From the NCBI RefSeq assembly GCF_003935715.1, contig NZ_RHPP01000034.1, positions 1 to 33,073 on the forward strand: 33,073 nucleotides of DNA. The letters are read 5' to 3'. The position numbers and the translations under genes were made by a program. Below, piece after piece: positions 16,430 through 25,209 of the stretch (positions are counted from its first letter, which is position 1; the number at the start of each line of letters is the position of its first letter). The DNA comes from Stenotrophomonas sp. 278 (lineage in GTDB: Bacteria > Pseudomonadota > Gammaproteobacteria > Xanthomonadales > Xanthomonadaceae). The notes beneath the pieces are model-generated. The model ran no database searches. It was not told the origin of the DNA and saw only the letters and a program-made list of their open reading frames with translations.

Positions 16430-16696
16430 ATGCACGTCATCTACCAGGCCGACAATCTGTTCGACGCCCATCTGGTCAAGCACGCGCTGGAAGACGCCGG
16501 GATTCCGGCCTTCGTGTTCGGCGAGCAGTTGCTGGGCGGAATGGGGGAGCTGCCGCTGTTCGGGGTGCTGCGGGTCTGCGTGCCGGACCTGGCCGCCCCG
16601 GAAGCGGCACAGATCGTTGCAGGGCTCGACTTGGCCGGCCCACCGGACGACCCCATATGGGATGGAGACGAAAGCGCCGGCCTGTTGCCGGCCTAG
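16430..16696 (+). CDS. DUF2007 small protein
   Basis: An 88-residue protein of the DUF2007 type (sometimes called putative signal-transducing protein; a PII-like small fold). It shows the family pattern: [20 protein letters not shown] at the N-terminus, then the [21 protein letters not shown] segment and the strand [10 protein letters not shown], ending with an acidic tail. No enzymatic residues are evident and its role is unknown. GAGG is present about ten bases before the ATG. It lies 9 bases upstream of msrA on the same strand, likely co-transcribed, and diverges from glnS. Confidence 0.85.
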   Translation: MHVIYQADNLFDAHLVKHALEDAGIPAFVFGEQLLGGMGELPLFGVLRVCVPDLAAPEAAQIVAGLDLAGPPDDPIWDGDESAGLLPA

Positions 16697-16705
16697 GAGG
16701 ACGCG

Positions 16706-17374
<669 letters not shown>

Positions 17375-17405
17375 TGCCGCGTTGATTGGGATTGCATGGA
17401 CCCCC

Positions 17406-17841
17406 GTAGAGCCACGCCCTGCGTGGCTGCTGTTGGATTCGTGCGAACAGCCTTCGGTTCACGGTATCCCTGGTTTGGCGGCTCGGGATGGGCGTTCCGG
17501 GGGACGGCGCAAGTACGTCCATGTAGCCTCGATCGCCGCATCCATGCGGCTCACGCCCCCTCCAGCCCATCCCGACCCGCCCCAGACAGCGTGTCGGTGG
17601 CCACGGGAAATGCCAAATCAACGGCGGTGTCGATTCGGGGTCATTCGTTACCGGACGTTGATTGTTTCACGGCCGTCGTCTGTCGTCAGACGCTACCGGC
17701 ATCGTGCGCGGATTAGCTTTTTGCTGGCCGCCTCGCGCGATCCATCGGGGGAGGCCGACAGGTAGCCCCCGGAGGGACACTCCACGGCATGGATGCCGTG
17801 GAGTAGCCTACATGGACGTACTTGCGGCGTGTCCCGGAGCG
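17406..17841. repeat. Composite intergenic repeat, copy A
   Basis: Fills most of the 525-base gap between convergent msrA and tal; I see no gene in it. Order: (1) GTAG hairpin head, stem AGCCACGC/GCGTGGCT (17410-17428); (2) a conserved arm including CTCGGGATGGGC; (3) outer stem 17477-17493 / 17565-17581 (16 of 17 pair); (4) within it the 18-mer GCAAGTACGTCCATGTAG (17509-17526) and an inner hairpin GCCGCAT/ATGCGGC (17535-17550); (5) a module with a CGTCTG..CAGACG hairpin (17640-17699); (6) a hairpin CTCCACGGC/GCCGTGGAG (17780-17803) plus TAG; (7) the 18-mer again, inverted and identical (17808-17825). Two further copies lie at 24946-25200 and 30721-31233. Confidence 0.8.
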
Positions 17842-17899
17842 GGGCTGCCTGTGGGCCTCCCCGCACGGAAAACCAGAAACGCCGCCGTTCGCGGAAAAC

Positions 17900-18862
17900 T
17901 TACAACCGCTCGCGAATCGTATTACGCAGCGCTTCGAGGTCCTTCGCGAACGCTTCAATACCCGTCGCCAGCTTTTCGGTGGCCATCGGATCGGCGGCGA
18001 GGTCTGCAGCAAAGCGCGCGGCATCAATCGGGGTCACGGCAGCGCCGTCGGCCGCAGACGGCGACAGCTTGCGCGGCAGCTCGCCGTGGTCGGCGTCCAG
18101 CTTTTCCAGCAGGTCCGGCGAGATGGTCAGGCGGTCGCAGCCGGCCAGCGCTTCGATCTGCGCGGTGGAACGGAACGAAGCGCCCATCACCACGGTGGCC
18201 GAACCACGGCGCTTGAATTCGGCATACACGCCGCGCACGAACACCACGCCCGGGTCTTCGTCGATGGTTGCCGGGGTCTGCCCATTGGCGACGTACCAGT
18301 CCAGGATCCGGCCCACGAACGGCGAGATCAGGAACGCACCCGCTTCACTGCAGGCCAGCGCCTGGGTGGGGTTGAAGATCAGCGTGAGGTTGCAGTCGAT
18401 GCCCTCGGCCTGCAGCTGGCGCGCGGCTTCCACGCCCTCCCAGGTGGCGGCGATCTTGATCAGCACCTTGCTGCGCGGCACGCCCAGCGTCTCGTACATG
18501 GCGATGAACTGGCGCGCCTTGGCCACGGTGGCCTCAACATTGTGGGCCAGGTCGGCATCCACTTCGGTCGACACCCGGCCCGGCACCAGCGTGCTCAGCA
18601 GCGCGCCCACGCCCACCGTCAGCCGGTCGGCCACGGCGTGCACGATGGTTTCGCGCTCGCCCTGCTGTTCACGGCCCCACGCCAGTTCGCGCTCGATCAG
18701 CTCCGCATACACCGGCAGGTCCAGTGCTTTCTTGACCAGGGTCGGATTGGTGGTGCAGTCGACCGGCTTCAGGCGTTTGATCGCCTCGTAGTCGCCGGTA
18801 TCGGCAACCACCACGGACAGGTCACGCAGCTGGGTGAGTTTGGACGGCGTTGCGGTGCTCAT
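17900..18862 (-). CDS. tal: Transaldolase
   Basis: Transfers the dihydroxyacetone moiety between sedoheptulose 7-phosphate and glyceraldehyde 3-phosphate in the non-oxidative pentose phosphate pathway. The 320-residue product matches class I TalB-type enzymes (E. coli TalB 317): an early [20 protein letters not shown], the [10 protein letters not shown] segment, and the Schiff-base lysine in [11 protein letters not shown] (Lys136), followed by [20 protein letters not shown] and [10 protein letters not shown]. Start MSTATPSKL at 18862 has AGGAG 5 bases upstream; the frame stays open upstream but lacks a comparable site. It follows the rnk-like gene by 77 bases and ends 59 bases after a composite repeat. 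Confidence 0.97.
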   Translation of the reverse strand: MSTATPSKLTQLRDLSVVVADTGDYEAIKRLKPVDCTTNPTLVKKALDLPVYAELIERELAWGREQQGERETIVHAVADRLTVGVGALLSTLVPGRVSTEVDADLAHNVEATVAKARQFIAMYETLGVPRSKVLIKIAATWEGVEAARQLQAEGIDCNLTLIFNPTQALACSEAGAFLISPFVGRILDWYVANGQTPATIDEDPGVVFVRGVYAEFKRRGSATVVMGASFRSTAQIEALAGCDRLTISPDLLEKLDADHGELPRKLSPSAADGAAVTPIDAARFAADLAADPMATEKLATGIEAFAKDLEALRNTIRERL

Positions 18863-18939
18863 GGTCACTCCTGGTTCGAAAGCTTCAGACATGGCGGTGG
18901 GGGCGGCGCGTGTCGCGGCATACGCTCCCCGCCGCGCGA

Positions 18940-19347
18940 TCAGTTCGGGGTTGCATTGTGGACCGCGGTCACCCGCAGGCGCAGCTTGCGCCCACCCGGT
19001 GCATCCCAGTCCATGGACTGGCCCACGGCCAGACCCAGCAAGGCTGTGCCGACCGGCGCAAGGATCGAGACCTTGCCTTCGTCGACGTTGGCTTCGCGCG
19101 GATAGACCAGCGTGAGCACGTGCTTGTCGCCGTGCAGCTCATCTTCGCATTCCACGCGCGAATGCATCATGACGATGCCCTTCGGCATCTGGTCCGGCGC
19201 CACGACGGTCGCACGGTTGAGTTCCTGGGCCAGTGCCTGGCCGGCCGGAGACTGGGCAATGGCAGGCGCTTCGAGCATGGCATCCAGGCGGTCCATGTCG
19301 TGGCTGGAGACGGTGATCGACGGCGGCAGGCCGCTGGAAGAAGACAT
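18940..19347 (-). CDS. Rnk / GreA-GreB C-terminal domain protein
   Basis: A 135-residue protein with the fold of Rnk (regulator of nucleoside diphosphate kinase): a short N-terminal helical part ([19 protein letters not shown], then [16 protein letters not shown]) followed by the FKBP-like GreA/GreB C-terminal domain. Conserved stretches are [47 protein letters not shown] and a terminal RLRVTAVH strand. Family members bind RNA polymerase but lack the Gre-type coiled coil, so cleavage-factor activity is not expected. AGGAG precedes the ATG. It starts 29 bases downstream of the predicted oxyR terminator, so it is probably a separate unit, possibly read with tal. Confidence 0.87.
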   Translation of the reverse strand: MSSSSGLPPSITVSSHDMDRLDAMLEAPAIAQSPAGQALAQELNRATVVAPDQMPKGIVMMHSRVECEDELHGDKHVLTLVYPREANVDEGKVSILAPVGTALLGLAVGQSMDWDAPGGRKLRLRVTAVHNATPN

Positions 19348-19375
19348 ATGACACTCCTTGTTGATGGAAAAGGCA

Positions 19376-19406
19376 CAAGCAAAAGGCGGTGCCTGCTGGC
19401 ACCGCC
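19376..19406 (-). terminator. Rho-independent terminator after oxyR
   Basis: On the minus strand a perfect 9-bp stem, GGCGGTGCC / GGCACCGCC (19398-19406 and 19385-19393, 4-base loop), is followed by TTTTGCTTG. It lies about 70 bases past the oxyR stop and directly upstream of the rnk-like gene. Confidence 0.8.
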
Positions 19407-19474
19407 CGGGTTCTATTGTGCGATGTAACGGAGAAGGAATCGACCGGGGGACAGGGCAGGGCGATACGCCGGGT

Positions 19475-20434
19475 TCAGTTGGCCGCCGCCGCCGGTGCCG
19501 CCGGGGCAGACAGCATGCGGTCTTCGCTTTCCAGGGTCAGCAGGGCGTCTGGCAGCTGCTTGAACTGCCGGGCCAGCTGGCCGAGGAAGTCGGTCATCGC
19601 CGAGCTGCGCCGCCAGACCATGCCCACGCGCCGGCTCGGGCTGTCCGGCCCTTTGAAGTCGAGCAGGTGGATGCTGTCTGAACGCGGAACCGGTGGCTTG
19701 ACCGCCAGCGTCGGCAGCAGGGTGATACCCACGTCGGCAGCCACCATCTGGCGCAGCGTCTCCAGGCTGGTTGCGCGGAATTCGGATTTTTCGTTGGCCC
19801 CGAACATGCGGCATACCGCCAGCGCCTGGTCGCGCAGGCAGTGGCCGTCTTCCAGCAGCAGGAGCCGCTGGGTGGACAGTTCCTCGGCGTCCAGGTGGTC
19901 ACGGCTGGCGAGCGGGTGCTTGCTCGATACCGCCAGCAGGAAGGGCTCCTCGAACAGAAACTCCGCATGCAGGCTGTCATCGTCGACCGGCAATGCCAGC
20001 AGCGCCGCATCCAGCCGGCCGTCGCGCAGCCGGTGCAGCAGCTCGTCGCTTTTTTCCTCGACCAGCAGCAGTTCCAGGTGCGGATAACGCTTGCGGATGC
20101 CGGGGATGACGTGCGGCAGCAGATAGGGCCCCAGGGTCGGGAAGATGCCCAGGCGCACCGTGCCGGCCTCCGGGTCGCGCGCGCGGCGCGCGGCCTCCTT
20201 CAGTTCTTCGATCTCGGCCACGATCCCCCGCGCACGCATGGCGGCCTCATTGCCGGCGTGGGTCAGCATCACCTTGCGCGAACCGCGTTCCACCAGCGGC
20301 ACGCCCAGTTCGTCTTCCAGCTTGCGCAACTGGGTCGAGAGCGTGGGCTGGCTCACGTGGCAGACGGCAGCGGCCTTTCCGTAATGCTTGTGGTCGGCCA
20401 GCGCCACCAGGTACTTCAGGTCACGCAGGTTCAT
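19475..20434 (-). CDS. oxyR: Hydrogen peroxide-sensing LysR-type regulator OxyR
   Basis: Activates peroxide-defence genes when oxidised. The 319-residue protein has an N-terminal winged helix-turn-helix (MNLRDLKYLVALADHKHYGK then AAAVCHVSQPTLSTQLRKLE) and a substrate-binding-like regulatory domain. The two redox cysteines of E. coli OxyR are conserved at the same numbers, Cys199 and Cys208, in EDGHCLRDQALAVCRMFG. A C-terminal Ala/Pro-rich tail (SAPAAPAAAAN) is an extension. It starts 31 bases after ahpF, as in the ahpC-ahpF-oxyR order known from Xanthomonas, so it likely shares that transcript in addition to any promoter of its own. Confidence 0.97.
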   Translation of the reverse strand: MNLRDLKYLVALADHKHYGKAAAVCHVSQPTLSTQLRKLEDELGVPLVERGSRKVMLTHAGNEAAMRARGIVAEIEELKEAARRARDPEAGTVRLGIFPTLGPYLLPHVIPGIRKRYPHLELLLVEEKSDELLHRLRDGRLDAALLALPVDDDSLHAEFLFEEPFLLAVSSKHPLASRDHLDAEELSTQRLLLLEDGHCLRDQALAVCRMFGANEKSEFRATSLETLRQMVAADVGITLLPTLAVKPPVPRSDSIHLLDFKGPDSPSRRVGMVWRRSSAMTDFLGQLARQFKQLPDALLTLESEDRMLSAPAAPAAAAN

Positions 20435-20465
20435 TTCCTTGTACCTCCAGACAATGCACCGCTTA

Positions 20466-22058
20466 TCAGGCAGCTTCGGCGACCGCGCCGCTGCTCTTCG
20501 GAACGGAGGTGCGGATCAGGTGGTCGAACGCGCTCAGCGCAGCCGTTGAACCGGCCCCCATCGCGATGATGATCTGCTTATAGGGTACGGTAGTGCAATC
20601 GCCTGCAGCGAACACGCCAGGCACGCTGGTCTGGCCGCGGTCGTCGATCAGGATCTCGCCGCGCGGCGACAAGGCCACGCTGTCCTTCAGCCACTCGGTA
20701 TTGGGCAGCAGGCCGATCTGCACGAAGATACCTTCAAGTTCGACCCGATGTGCGTCGCCGCCCACGCGGTCCTGGTAGACCAGGCCGTTCACCTTCTGCC
20801 CGTCGCCCAGCACTTCCTGGGTCAGCGCGCTGGTGATGATCGTGACGTTGCCCAGGCTGCGCAGCTTTTTCTGCAGTACTTCGTCGGCGCGCAGCTTGTC
20901 GTCGAACTCCAGCAGGGTCACGTGTGCCACGATGCCGGCCAGGTCGATGGCCGCTTCGACACCGGAGTTGCCGCCGCCGATCACTGCCACGCGCTTGCCC
21001 TTGAACAGCGGCCCGTCACAGTGCGGGCAATAGGCCACGCCCTTGTTGCGGTACTGGTCTTCGCCGGGCACGTTCATCTGCCGCCAGCGCGCACCGGTGG
21101 ACAGGATCACCGAGCGCGACTTCAGCGACGCGCCATTCTCCAGCTTGATTTCAACCAGGCCGTCGTCTCCGGCCGGGACCAGGGCGGTGGCGCGCTGGAG
21201 GTTCATGATGTCCACCTCGTACTCGCGCACGTGCTGCTCCAGTGCGGTGGCGAGCTTCGGGCCCTCGGTTTCCTTGACCGAGATGAAGTTCTCGATCGCC
21301 ATGGTGTCGAGCACCTGGCCGCCAAAGCGCTCGGCGGCCACGCCGGTGCGGATGCCCTTGCGCGCGGCATAGATCGCCGCGGCGGCACCGGCCGGACCAC
21401 CGCCCACCACCAGGACGTCGAACGGAGCCTTGGTCGCGATCTTCTCGGCGTCGCGCTTCGCGGCACCGGTGTCGAGCTTGGCCACGATCTGCTCCAGGGT
21501 CATGCGGCCCTGGTCGAATACCTCACCGTTGAGGTAGATGGTGGGCACCGACATGATCTGGCGCGCTTCCACCTCGGCGGGGAACAGGCCGCCATCGATC
21601 GCCACGTGCTGGATGCGCGGGTTCAGCACCGCTGCCAGGTTCAGCGCCTGGACGACGTCGGGGCAGTTCTGGCACGACAGCGAGAAGTAGGTTTCAAAGC
21701 GGTAGTCACCGTCCAGGTTGCGCACCTGCTCGATCAGCTCGGCGGTGGCCTTGGAGGGGTGGCCACCCACCTGCAGCAGGGCCAGCACCAGTGAGGTGAA
21801 TTCGTGGCCCATGGGCAAGCCGGCAAAGGCCAGATGGATGTCCTGCCCCGGGGAGCCCAGCGCGAACGACGGCGTGCGCTCGCCACTGTCGCGACGCACT
21901 TCCAGGCTGATCTGCGAGGACAGCGTGGTCAGCGTTTCAAGCAGCTCGAGCATTTCCTGCGACTTGGCGCTGTCATCCGCATGCGCCGTGATCTGGATCG
22001 GGCGGGTGACGCGTTCCAGGTAGGTCTTCAGCTGGGACTGGAGGTTGGCATCCAACAT
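20466..22058 (-). CDS. ahpF: Alkyl hydroperoxide reductase subunit F
   Basis: NADH-dependent flavoprotein disulfide reductase that recharges AhpC. The 530-residue product has the double thioredoxin-like N-terminal domain with the redox pair SCQNC (Cys129/Cys132, the E. coli positions), a linker near 200-212, then FAD- and NADH-binding domains: [20 protein letters not shown], the [10 protein letters not shown] redox centre (Cys344/Cys347), [19 protein letters not shown], and [14 protein letters not shown] near the end. It follows ahpC after 151 bases that hold a strong hairpin and is followed by oxyR. Confidence 0.98.
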   Translation of the reverse strand: MLDANLQSQLKTYLERVTRPIQITAHADDSAKSQEMLELLETLTTLSSQISLEVRRDSGERTPSFALGSPGQDIHLAFAGLPMGHEFTSLVLALLQVGGHPSKATAELIEQVRNLDGDYRFETYFSLSCQNCPDVVQALNLAAVLNPRIQHVAIDGGLFPAEVEARQIMSVPTIYLNGEVFDQGRMTLEQIVAKLDTGAAKRDAEKIATKAPFDVLVVGGGPAGAAAAIYAARKGIRTGVAAERFGGQVLDTMAIENFISVKETEGPKLATALEQHVREYEVDIMNLQRATALVPAGDDGLVEIKLENGASLKSRSVILSTGARWRQMNVPGEDQYRNKGVAYCPHCDGPLFKGKRVAVIGGGNSGVEAAIDLAGIVAHVTLLEFDDKLRADEVLQKKLRSLGNVTIITSALTQEVLGDGQKVNGLVYQDRVGGDAHRVELEGIFVQIGLLPNTEWLKDSVALSPRGEILIDDRGQTSVPGVFAAGDCTTVPYKQIIIAMGAGSTAALSAFDHLIRTSVPKSSGAVAEAA

Positions 22059-22122
22059 CGAAAACTCCTTGATTCAGGCAAACGGACAGCGTCGACGCGC
22101 CCCACGGGTGCATCAGCGCGAC

Positions 22123-22199
22123 ATGGGGGTGAACCGAAGCGGGCGCGTGAGCACCCGCTTGGGTTCACCCCCATCCCCGTCGAAACGGGAATGGGGATG
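22123..22199 (-). terminator. Strong hairpins between ahpC and ahpF (partial terminator or processing site)
   Basis: A 21-position inverted repeat, arms 22123-22143 and 22154-22174 (ATGGGGGTGAACC and AAGCGGG paired with their complements, a single G/G mismatch at 22136/22161), encloses a 10-base loop. Next to it CATCCCC (22172-22178) pairs with GGGGATG (22193-22199) around a small CCCGT-CGAA-ACGGG hairpin. There is no T-run, so this looks like an attenuating or RNA-stabilising structure and not a full terminator. It would favour ahpC over ahpF expression. Confidence 0.6.
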
Positions 22200-22209
22200 C
22201 GATAGCGGC

Positions 22210-22773
22210 TTAGATCTTGCCGACCAGGTCCAGCGACGGGGTCAGGGTCTTTTCGCCTTCCTTCCACTTGGCCGGGCACACCTGGTTCGGGTTGGCGGCG
22301 GTGAACTGGGCAGCCTTCAGCTTGCGCAGGGTTTCGGAGACGTCACGGGCGATCTCGTTGGAATGGATTTCCAGGGTCTTGATCACGCCTTCCGGGTTGA
22401 TGATGAAGGTGCCGCGCAGGGCCAGGCCTTCTTCTTCAATGTGCACGCCGAAGGCGCGGGTCAGCTTGTGGGTCGGGTCGCCGACCAGCGGGAACTGGGC
22501 CTTGCCGACGGCCGGCGAGGTTTCGTGCCACACCTTGTGCGAGAAGTGGGTGTCGGTGGTGACGATGTAGACCTCGGCACCGGCCTTCTTGAACTCGGCG
22601 TAATGGTCAGCGGCGTCTTCGATTTCGGTCGGGCAGTTGAAGGTGAAGGCGGCCGGCATGAAGATCAGGACGGACCACTGGCCCTTCAGGCTGGCGTCGG
22701 AAACCTTGATGAATTCGCCGTTCTGGTAGGCGTTGGCTTCGAACGACTGGATCTGGGTGTTGATGAGCGACAT
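22210..22773 (-). CDS. ahpC: Alkyl hydroperoxide reductase subunit C (2-Cys peroxiredoxin)
   Basis: Typical 2-Cys peroxiredoxin that reduces hydrogen peroxide and organic hydroperoxides. The 187-residue product has the peroxidatic motif PAAFTFNCPTEIED (Cys47) and the resolving cysteine in NQVCPAKW (Cys166), with TTDTHFSHKVWHE and RGTFIINPEG in between, as in E. coli AhpC (187 residues). Start MSLINTQIQSF at 22773. It is the first gene of ahpC-ahpF-oxyR. A candidate OxyR operator lies about 95-120 bases upstream, consistent with peroxide induction. Confidence 0.98.
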   Translation of the reverse strand: MSLINTQIQSFEANAYQNGEFIKVSDASLKGQWSVLIFMPAAFTFNCPTEIEDAADHYAEFKKAGAEVYIVTTDTHFSHKVWHETSPAVGKAQFPLVGDPTHKLTRAFGVHIEEEGLALRGTFIINPEGVIKTLEIHSNEIARDVSETLRKLKAAQFTAANPNQVCPAKWKEGEKTLTPSLDLVGKI

Positions 22774-22867
22774 CGATGTTCCTCTTGGATGAAGGGCGGG
22801 GTGAAGCGATGGGTAAAGACTACCGGTCCTCGGTCGATTAGTGAAATCAATTGATTCACTACTTTTC

Positions 22868-22893
22868 GATAGACACCATCTATCGTGGATAGT
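22868..22893 (-). promoter_or_regulatory. Candidate OxyR operator upstream of ahpC
   Basis: GATAG-N7-CTATC (22868-22884) is a perfect match to one half of the OxyR consensus ATAG-N7-CTAT, and another GATAG follows three bases later (22888-22892). The third block is two bases closer than in the E. coli four-block consensus, and no fourth block is clear. Between this and ahpC is a near-palindrome TAGTGAA-A-TCAATTGA-TTCACTA (22839-22861). The rest of the 292-base gap to prmC is AT-richer than its surroundings and holds no gene. Confidence 0.6.
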
Positions 22894-23011
22894 TCAGGCG
22901 TCTCTACCCTCAACCACCAAGATGGGGTTGGATATCTTTCAATTCAATGACTTGAGTCCAGAATGAGTCGATGACCGTGATAGATGCCGTAAATGGACCG
23001 GCGTGGGCGGC

Positions 23012-23039
23012 TGAACAATGCTGCAACCTGACCTACACT
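23012..23039 (+). promoter_or_regulatory. Possible sigma-70 promoter for prmC
   Basis: TGAACA (23012-23017) and TACACT (23034-23039) are separated by 16 bases, a fair match to -35/-10 consensus, and lie 27 bases before the prmC start in the divergent ahpC/prmC gap. Motif match only. Confidence 0.35.
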
Positions 23040-23065
23040 GCGCGCCCTAGAGTTCCAGGCCTGCC

Positions 23066-23914
23066 ATGACTGTCGCGCCATACCGTGAGATCCGCCAGCT
23101 GCTGGCCGACGCCGCCGGGCAGCTGCCGGGCGTGGAGGGCCGCCATGAGGCGGAGCTGCTGCTGCTGCACGTACTGGGCCGCGAACGCAGCTGGTTGTTC
23201 GCACACGCCACCGATGCCGTGGAACCGGCGACCGAGGCGGCGTTTGCGCAGTTGCTGCAGCGCCGGATCCAGGGGGAGCCGGTGGCCTATCTGTTGGGAC
23301 GGCGGGGATTCTGGACACTGGACCTGACGGTCAGCCCGGCCACGCTGATTCCCCGACCGGAAACCGAGCGACTCGTTGAGCTGGCGCTGGAACGGCTGCC
23401 TGCGGACCGTCCACTGCAGGTGGCCGACCTGGGCACCGGCAGCGGGGCCATCGCACTGGCGCTGGCCAGCGAACGCCCGCTGGCGCAGGTGCTGGCCACC
23501 GACATGAGCCCGCAGGCGCTGGCGGTGGCTGCCGAGAATGCCCGCCGGCATGAACTGGTCAACGTGCACTTCCAGCAGGGGTCCTGGCACGCGGCGCTGG
23601 GGCAGGAACGCTTCGACCTGATCGCCACCAATCCGCCCTACATCGCGGCGGACGACCCCCACCTGGCGCAGGGTGACCTGCGTTTCGAGCCTGCCACCGC
23701 ACTGGCATCGGGCGCGGACGGCCTGGACGACATCCGGGTGATCATCGAGGGGGCACCGGCGCGCCTGGTGGCAGGCGGCTGGTTGCTGATCGAGCATGGC
23801 TGGGACCAGGGACCGGCGATCCGCGCACTGCTGGAGCAGGCGGGCTTCGTGGAAGTCAGCACGGCACTGGACCTGGAACACCGCGACCGGGTCAGTCTGG
23901 GCCGCCTGCCTTGA
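23066..23914 (+). CDS. prmC: Release factor glutamine methyltransferase PrmC (HemK)
   Basis: Methylates the glutamine of the GGQ motif of release factors RF1 and RF2 with SAM, needed for efficient termination. The 282-residue protein has a helical N-terminal release-factor-binding domain (residues 1-75), the linker [26 protein letters not shown] split across the hinge, the SAM motif [15 protein letters not shown] (about 120-133), and the catalytic [10 protein letters not shown] (NPPY at 189-192). It ends with EHGWDQG and a final strand RVSLGRLP. Length matches E. coli PrmC (277). It is followed 54 bases later by the proline iminopeptidase gene on the same strand. Confidence 0.97.
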   Translation: MTVAPYREIRQLLADAAGQLPGVEGRHEAELLLLHVLGRERSWLFAHATDAVEPATEAAFAQLLQRRIQGEPVAYLLGRRGFWTLDLTVSPATLIPRPETERLVELALERLPADRPLQVADLGTGSGAIALALASERPLAQVLATDMSPQALAVAAENARRHELVNVHFQQGSWHAALGQERFDLIATNPPYIAADDPHLAQGDLRFEPATALASGADGLDDIRVIIEGAPARLVAGGWLLIEHGWDQGPAIRALLEQAGFVEVSTALDLEHRDRVSLGRLP

Positions 23915-23968
23915 GCGGAGGCGGGGCTAGAATGGCAGCCAGTGTTTCATTCATCTGGAGCTTCGCCC

Positions 23969-24913
23969 ATGCGCACGCTGTACCCCGCGATCACCCCCTA
24001 TGACGTTGGCAGCCTGAAGGTCGACGACCGCCACACGCTGTATTTCGAGCAGTGCGGCAACCCCGACGGCAAGCCGGTGGTGATGCTGCATGGGGGTCCG
24101 GGCGGCGGTTGCAGCGAGAAGATGCGTCAGTTCCACGACCCGGCCAGGTACCGCATCATTCTGTTCGACCAGCGCGGTGCCGGGCGCTCGACACCGCATG
24201 CGGACCTGGTCGACAACACCACCTGGGACCTGGTGGCCGACATCGAGAAACTGCGTGAGCACCTGAAGGTGGAGCGCTGGCAGGTATTCGGCGGCAGCTG
24301 GGGTTCGACCCTGGCGCTGGCCTATGCACAGACCCACCCGCAGCAGGTGACCGAGCTGGTGCTGCGCGGCATCTTCATGCTGCGCCGCTGGGAACTGGAG
24401 TGGTTCTACCAGGAAGGTGCCAACCGCCTGTTCCCGGACGCGTGGGAACACTACCTTGCCCCGATTCCGGCGGTGGAGCGCCACGACCTGATTTCGGCCT
24501 TCCATCGCCGCCTGACCAGTGAGGACGAAGCGACCCGGCTGGCGGCCGCCAAGGCGTGGAGCGTGTGGGAGGGTGCCACCAGCTTCCTGCATGTGGACCC
24601 GGACTTCGTGAACAGCCATGAGGACCCGCACTTCGCACTGGCGTTCGCGCGCATCGAGAACCACTACTTCGTCAACGGTGGCTTCTTTGAAGTGGAAGAT
24701 CAGCTGCTGCGCGACGCGCACCGCATTGCCGACATCCCGGGCGTGATCGTGCACGGCCGCTACGACGTGGTCTGCCCGCTGCAGAACGCCTGGGAACTGC
24801 ACAAGGCCTGGCCGAAGTCGACGCTGGAGATCTCGCCCGCTTCGGGTCATTCGGCATTCGAGGCAGAGAACATCGATGCCCTGGTGCGCGCCACCGATCG
24901 ATTCGCAGGCTGA
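23969..24913 (+). CDS. pip: Proline iminopeptidase
   Basis: Cytoplasmic serine peptidase (S33 family, alpha/beta-hydrolase) that removes N-terminal proline from peptides. The 314-residue product has the oxyanion-hole motif HGGPGGGCSEK, DQRGAGRS, the nucleophile in VFGGSWGSTLA (Ser110), the acid in GRYDVVCP (Asp266) and the base in SGHSAFE (His294), with a helical cap between. These numbers agree with my recollection of the Xanthomonas campestris enzyme. Start MRTLYPAITP at 23969 has TGGAG 8 bases upstream; an in-frame ATG at 23942 is less likely. The stop (24911-24913) lies inside a 15-base direct repeat. Confidence 0.96.
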   Translation: MRTLYPAITPYDVGSLKVDDRHTLYFEQCGNPDGKPVVMLHGGPGGGCSEKMRQFHDPARYRIILFDQRGAGRSTPHADLVDNTTWDLVADIEKLREHLKVERWQVFGGSWGSTLALAYAQTHPQQVTELVLRGIFMLRRWELEWFYQEGANRLFPDAWEHYLAPIPAVERHDLISAFHRRLTSEDEATRLAAAKAWSVWEGATSFLHVDPDFVNSHEDPHFALAFARIENHYFVNGGFFEVEDQLLRDAHRIADIPGVIVHGRYDVVCPLQNAWELHKAWPKSTLEISPASGHSAFEAENIDALVRATDRFAG

Positions 24914-24943
24914 TTGCACGATCTGTATCTGATTGCACGATCT
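24910..24943 (+). repeat. 15-bp tandem direct repeat at the pip stop codon
   Basis: CTGATTGCACGATCT occurs at 24910-24924 and again at 24929-24943, separated by GTAT. The first copy contains the pip stop codon. A composite repeat begins three bases after the second copy. The duplication may mark the insertion point of that repeat or replication slippage. Confidence 0.8.
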
Positions 24944-24945
24944 CC

Positions 24946-25200
24946 GTAGAGCCGGGCTCTGCCCGGCTGCTGTTGGATTCGTGCGAACATCCCTCGGTTC
25001 ACGGGATCCCTGGTTTGGCGGCTCGGGATGGGTTTGCGGGACACGCCGTGAGCCGCATGGATGCGGCGATCGAGCTTACATGGACGTACTTGCAGCGTCC
25101 CCCGGAACGCCCATCCCGATCCGCCAACCGAGGGGGGCCCTAAACCACAGGCTGTTCGCCCAAAACCAACAGCAGCCGGGCAACGCCCGGCGATCCGTAG
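24946..25200. repeat. Composite intergenic repeat, copy B (symmetrical, centre inverted)
   Basis: Fills the gap between convergent pip and the amidohydrolase gene. GTAG head with stem AGCCGGGC/GCCCGGCT (24950-24968) and the same arm as copy A, outer stem 25017-25032 / 25109-25125, and here a full right arm ending in a mirror hairpin GCCGGGC/GCCCGGC (25175-25191). The centre is reversed relative to copies A and C: the inner hairpin GCCGCAT/ATGCGGC (25052-25067) comes first and the 18-mer variant follows on the minus strand (25076-25093). No gene is visible. Confidence 0.8.
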
Positions 25201-25209
25201 CCCCCGCAA

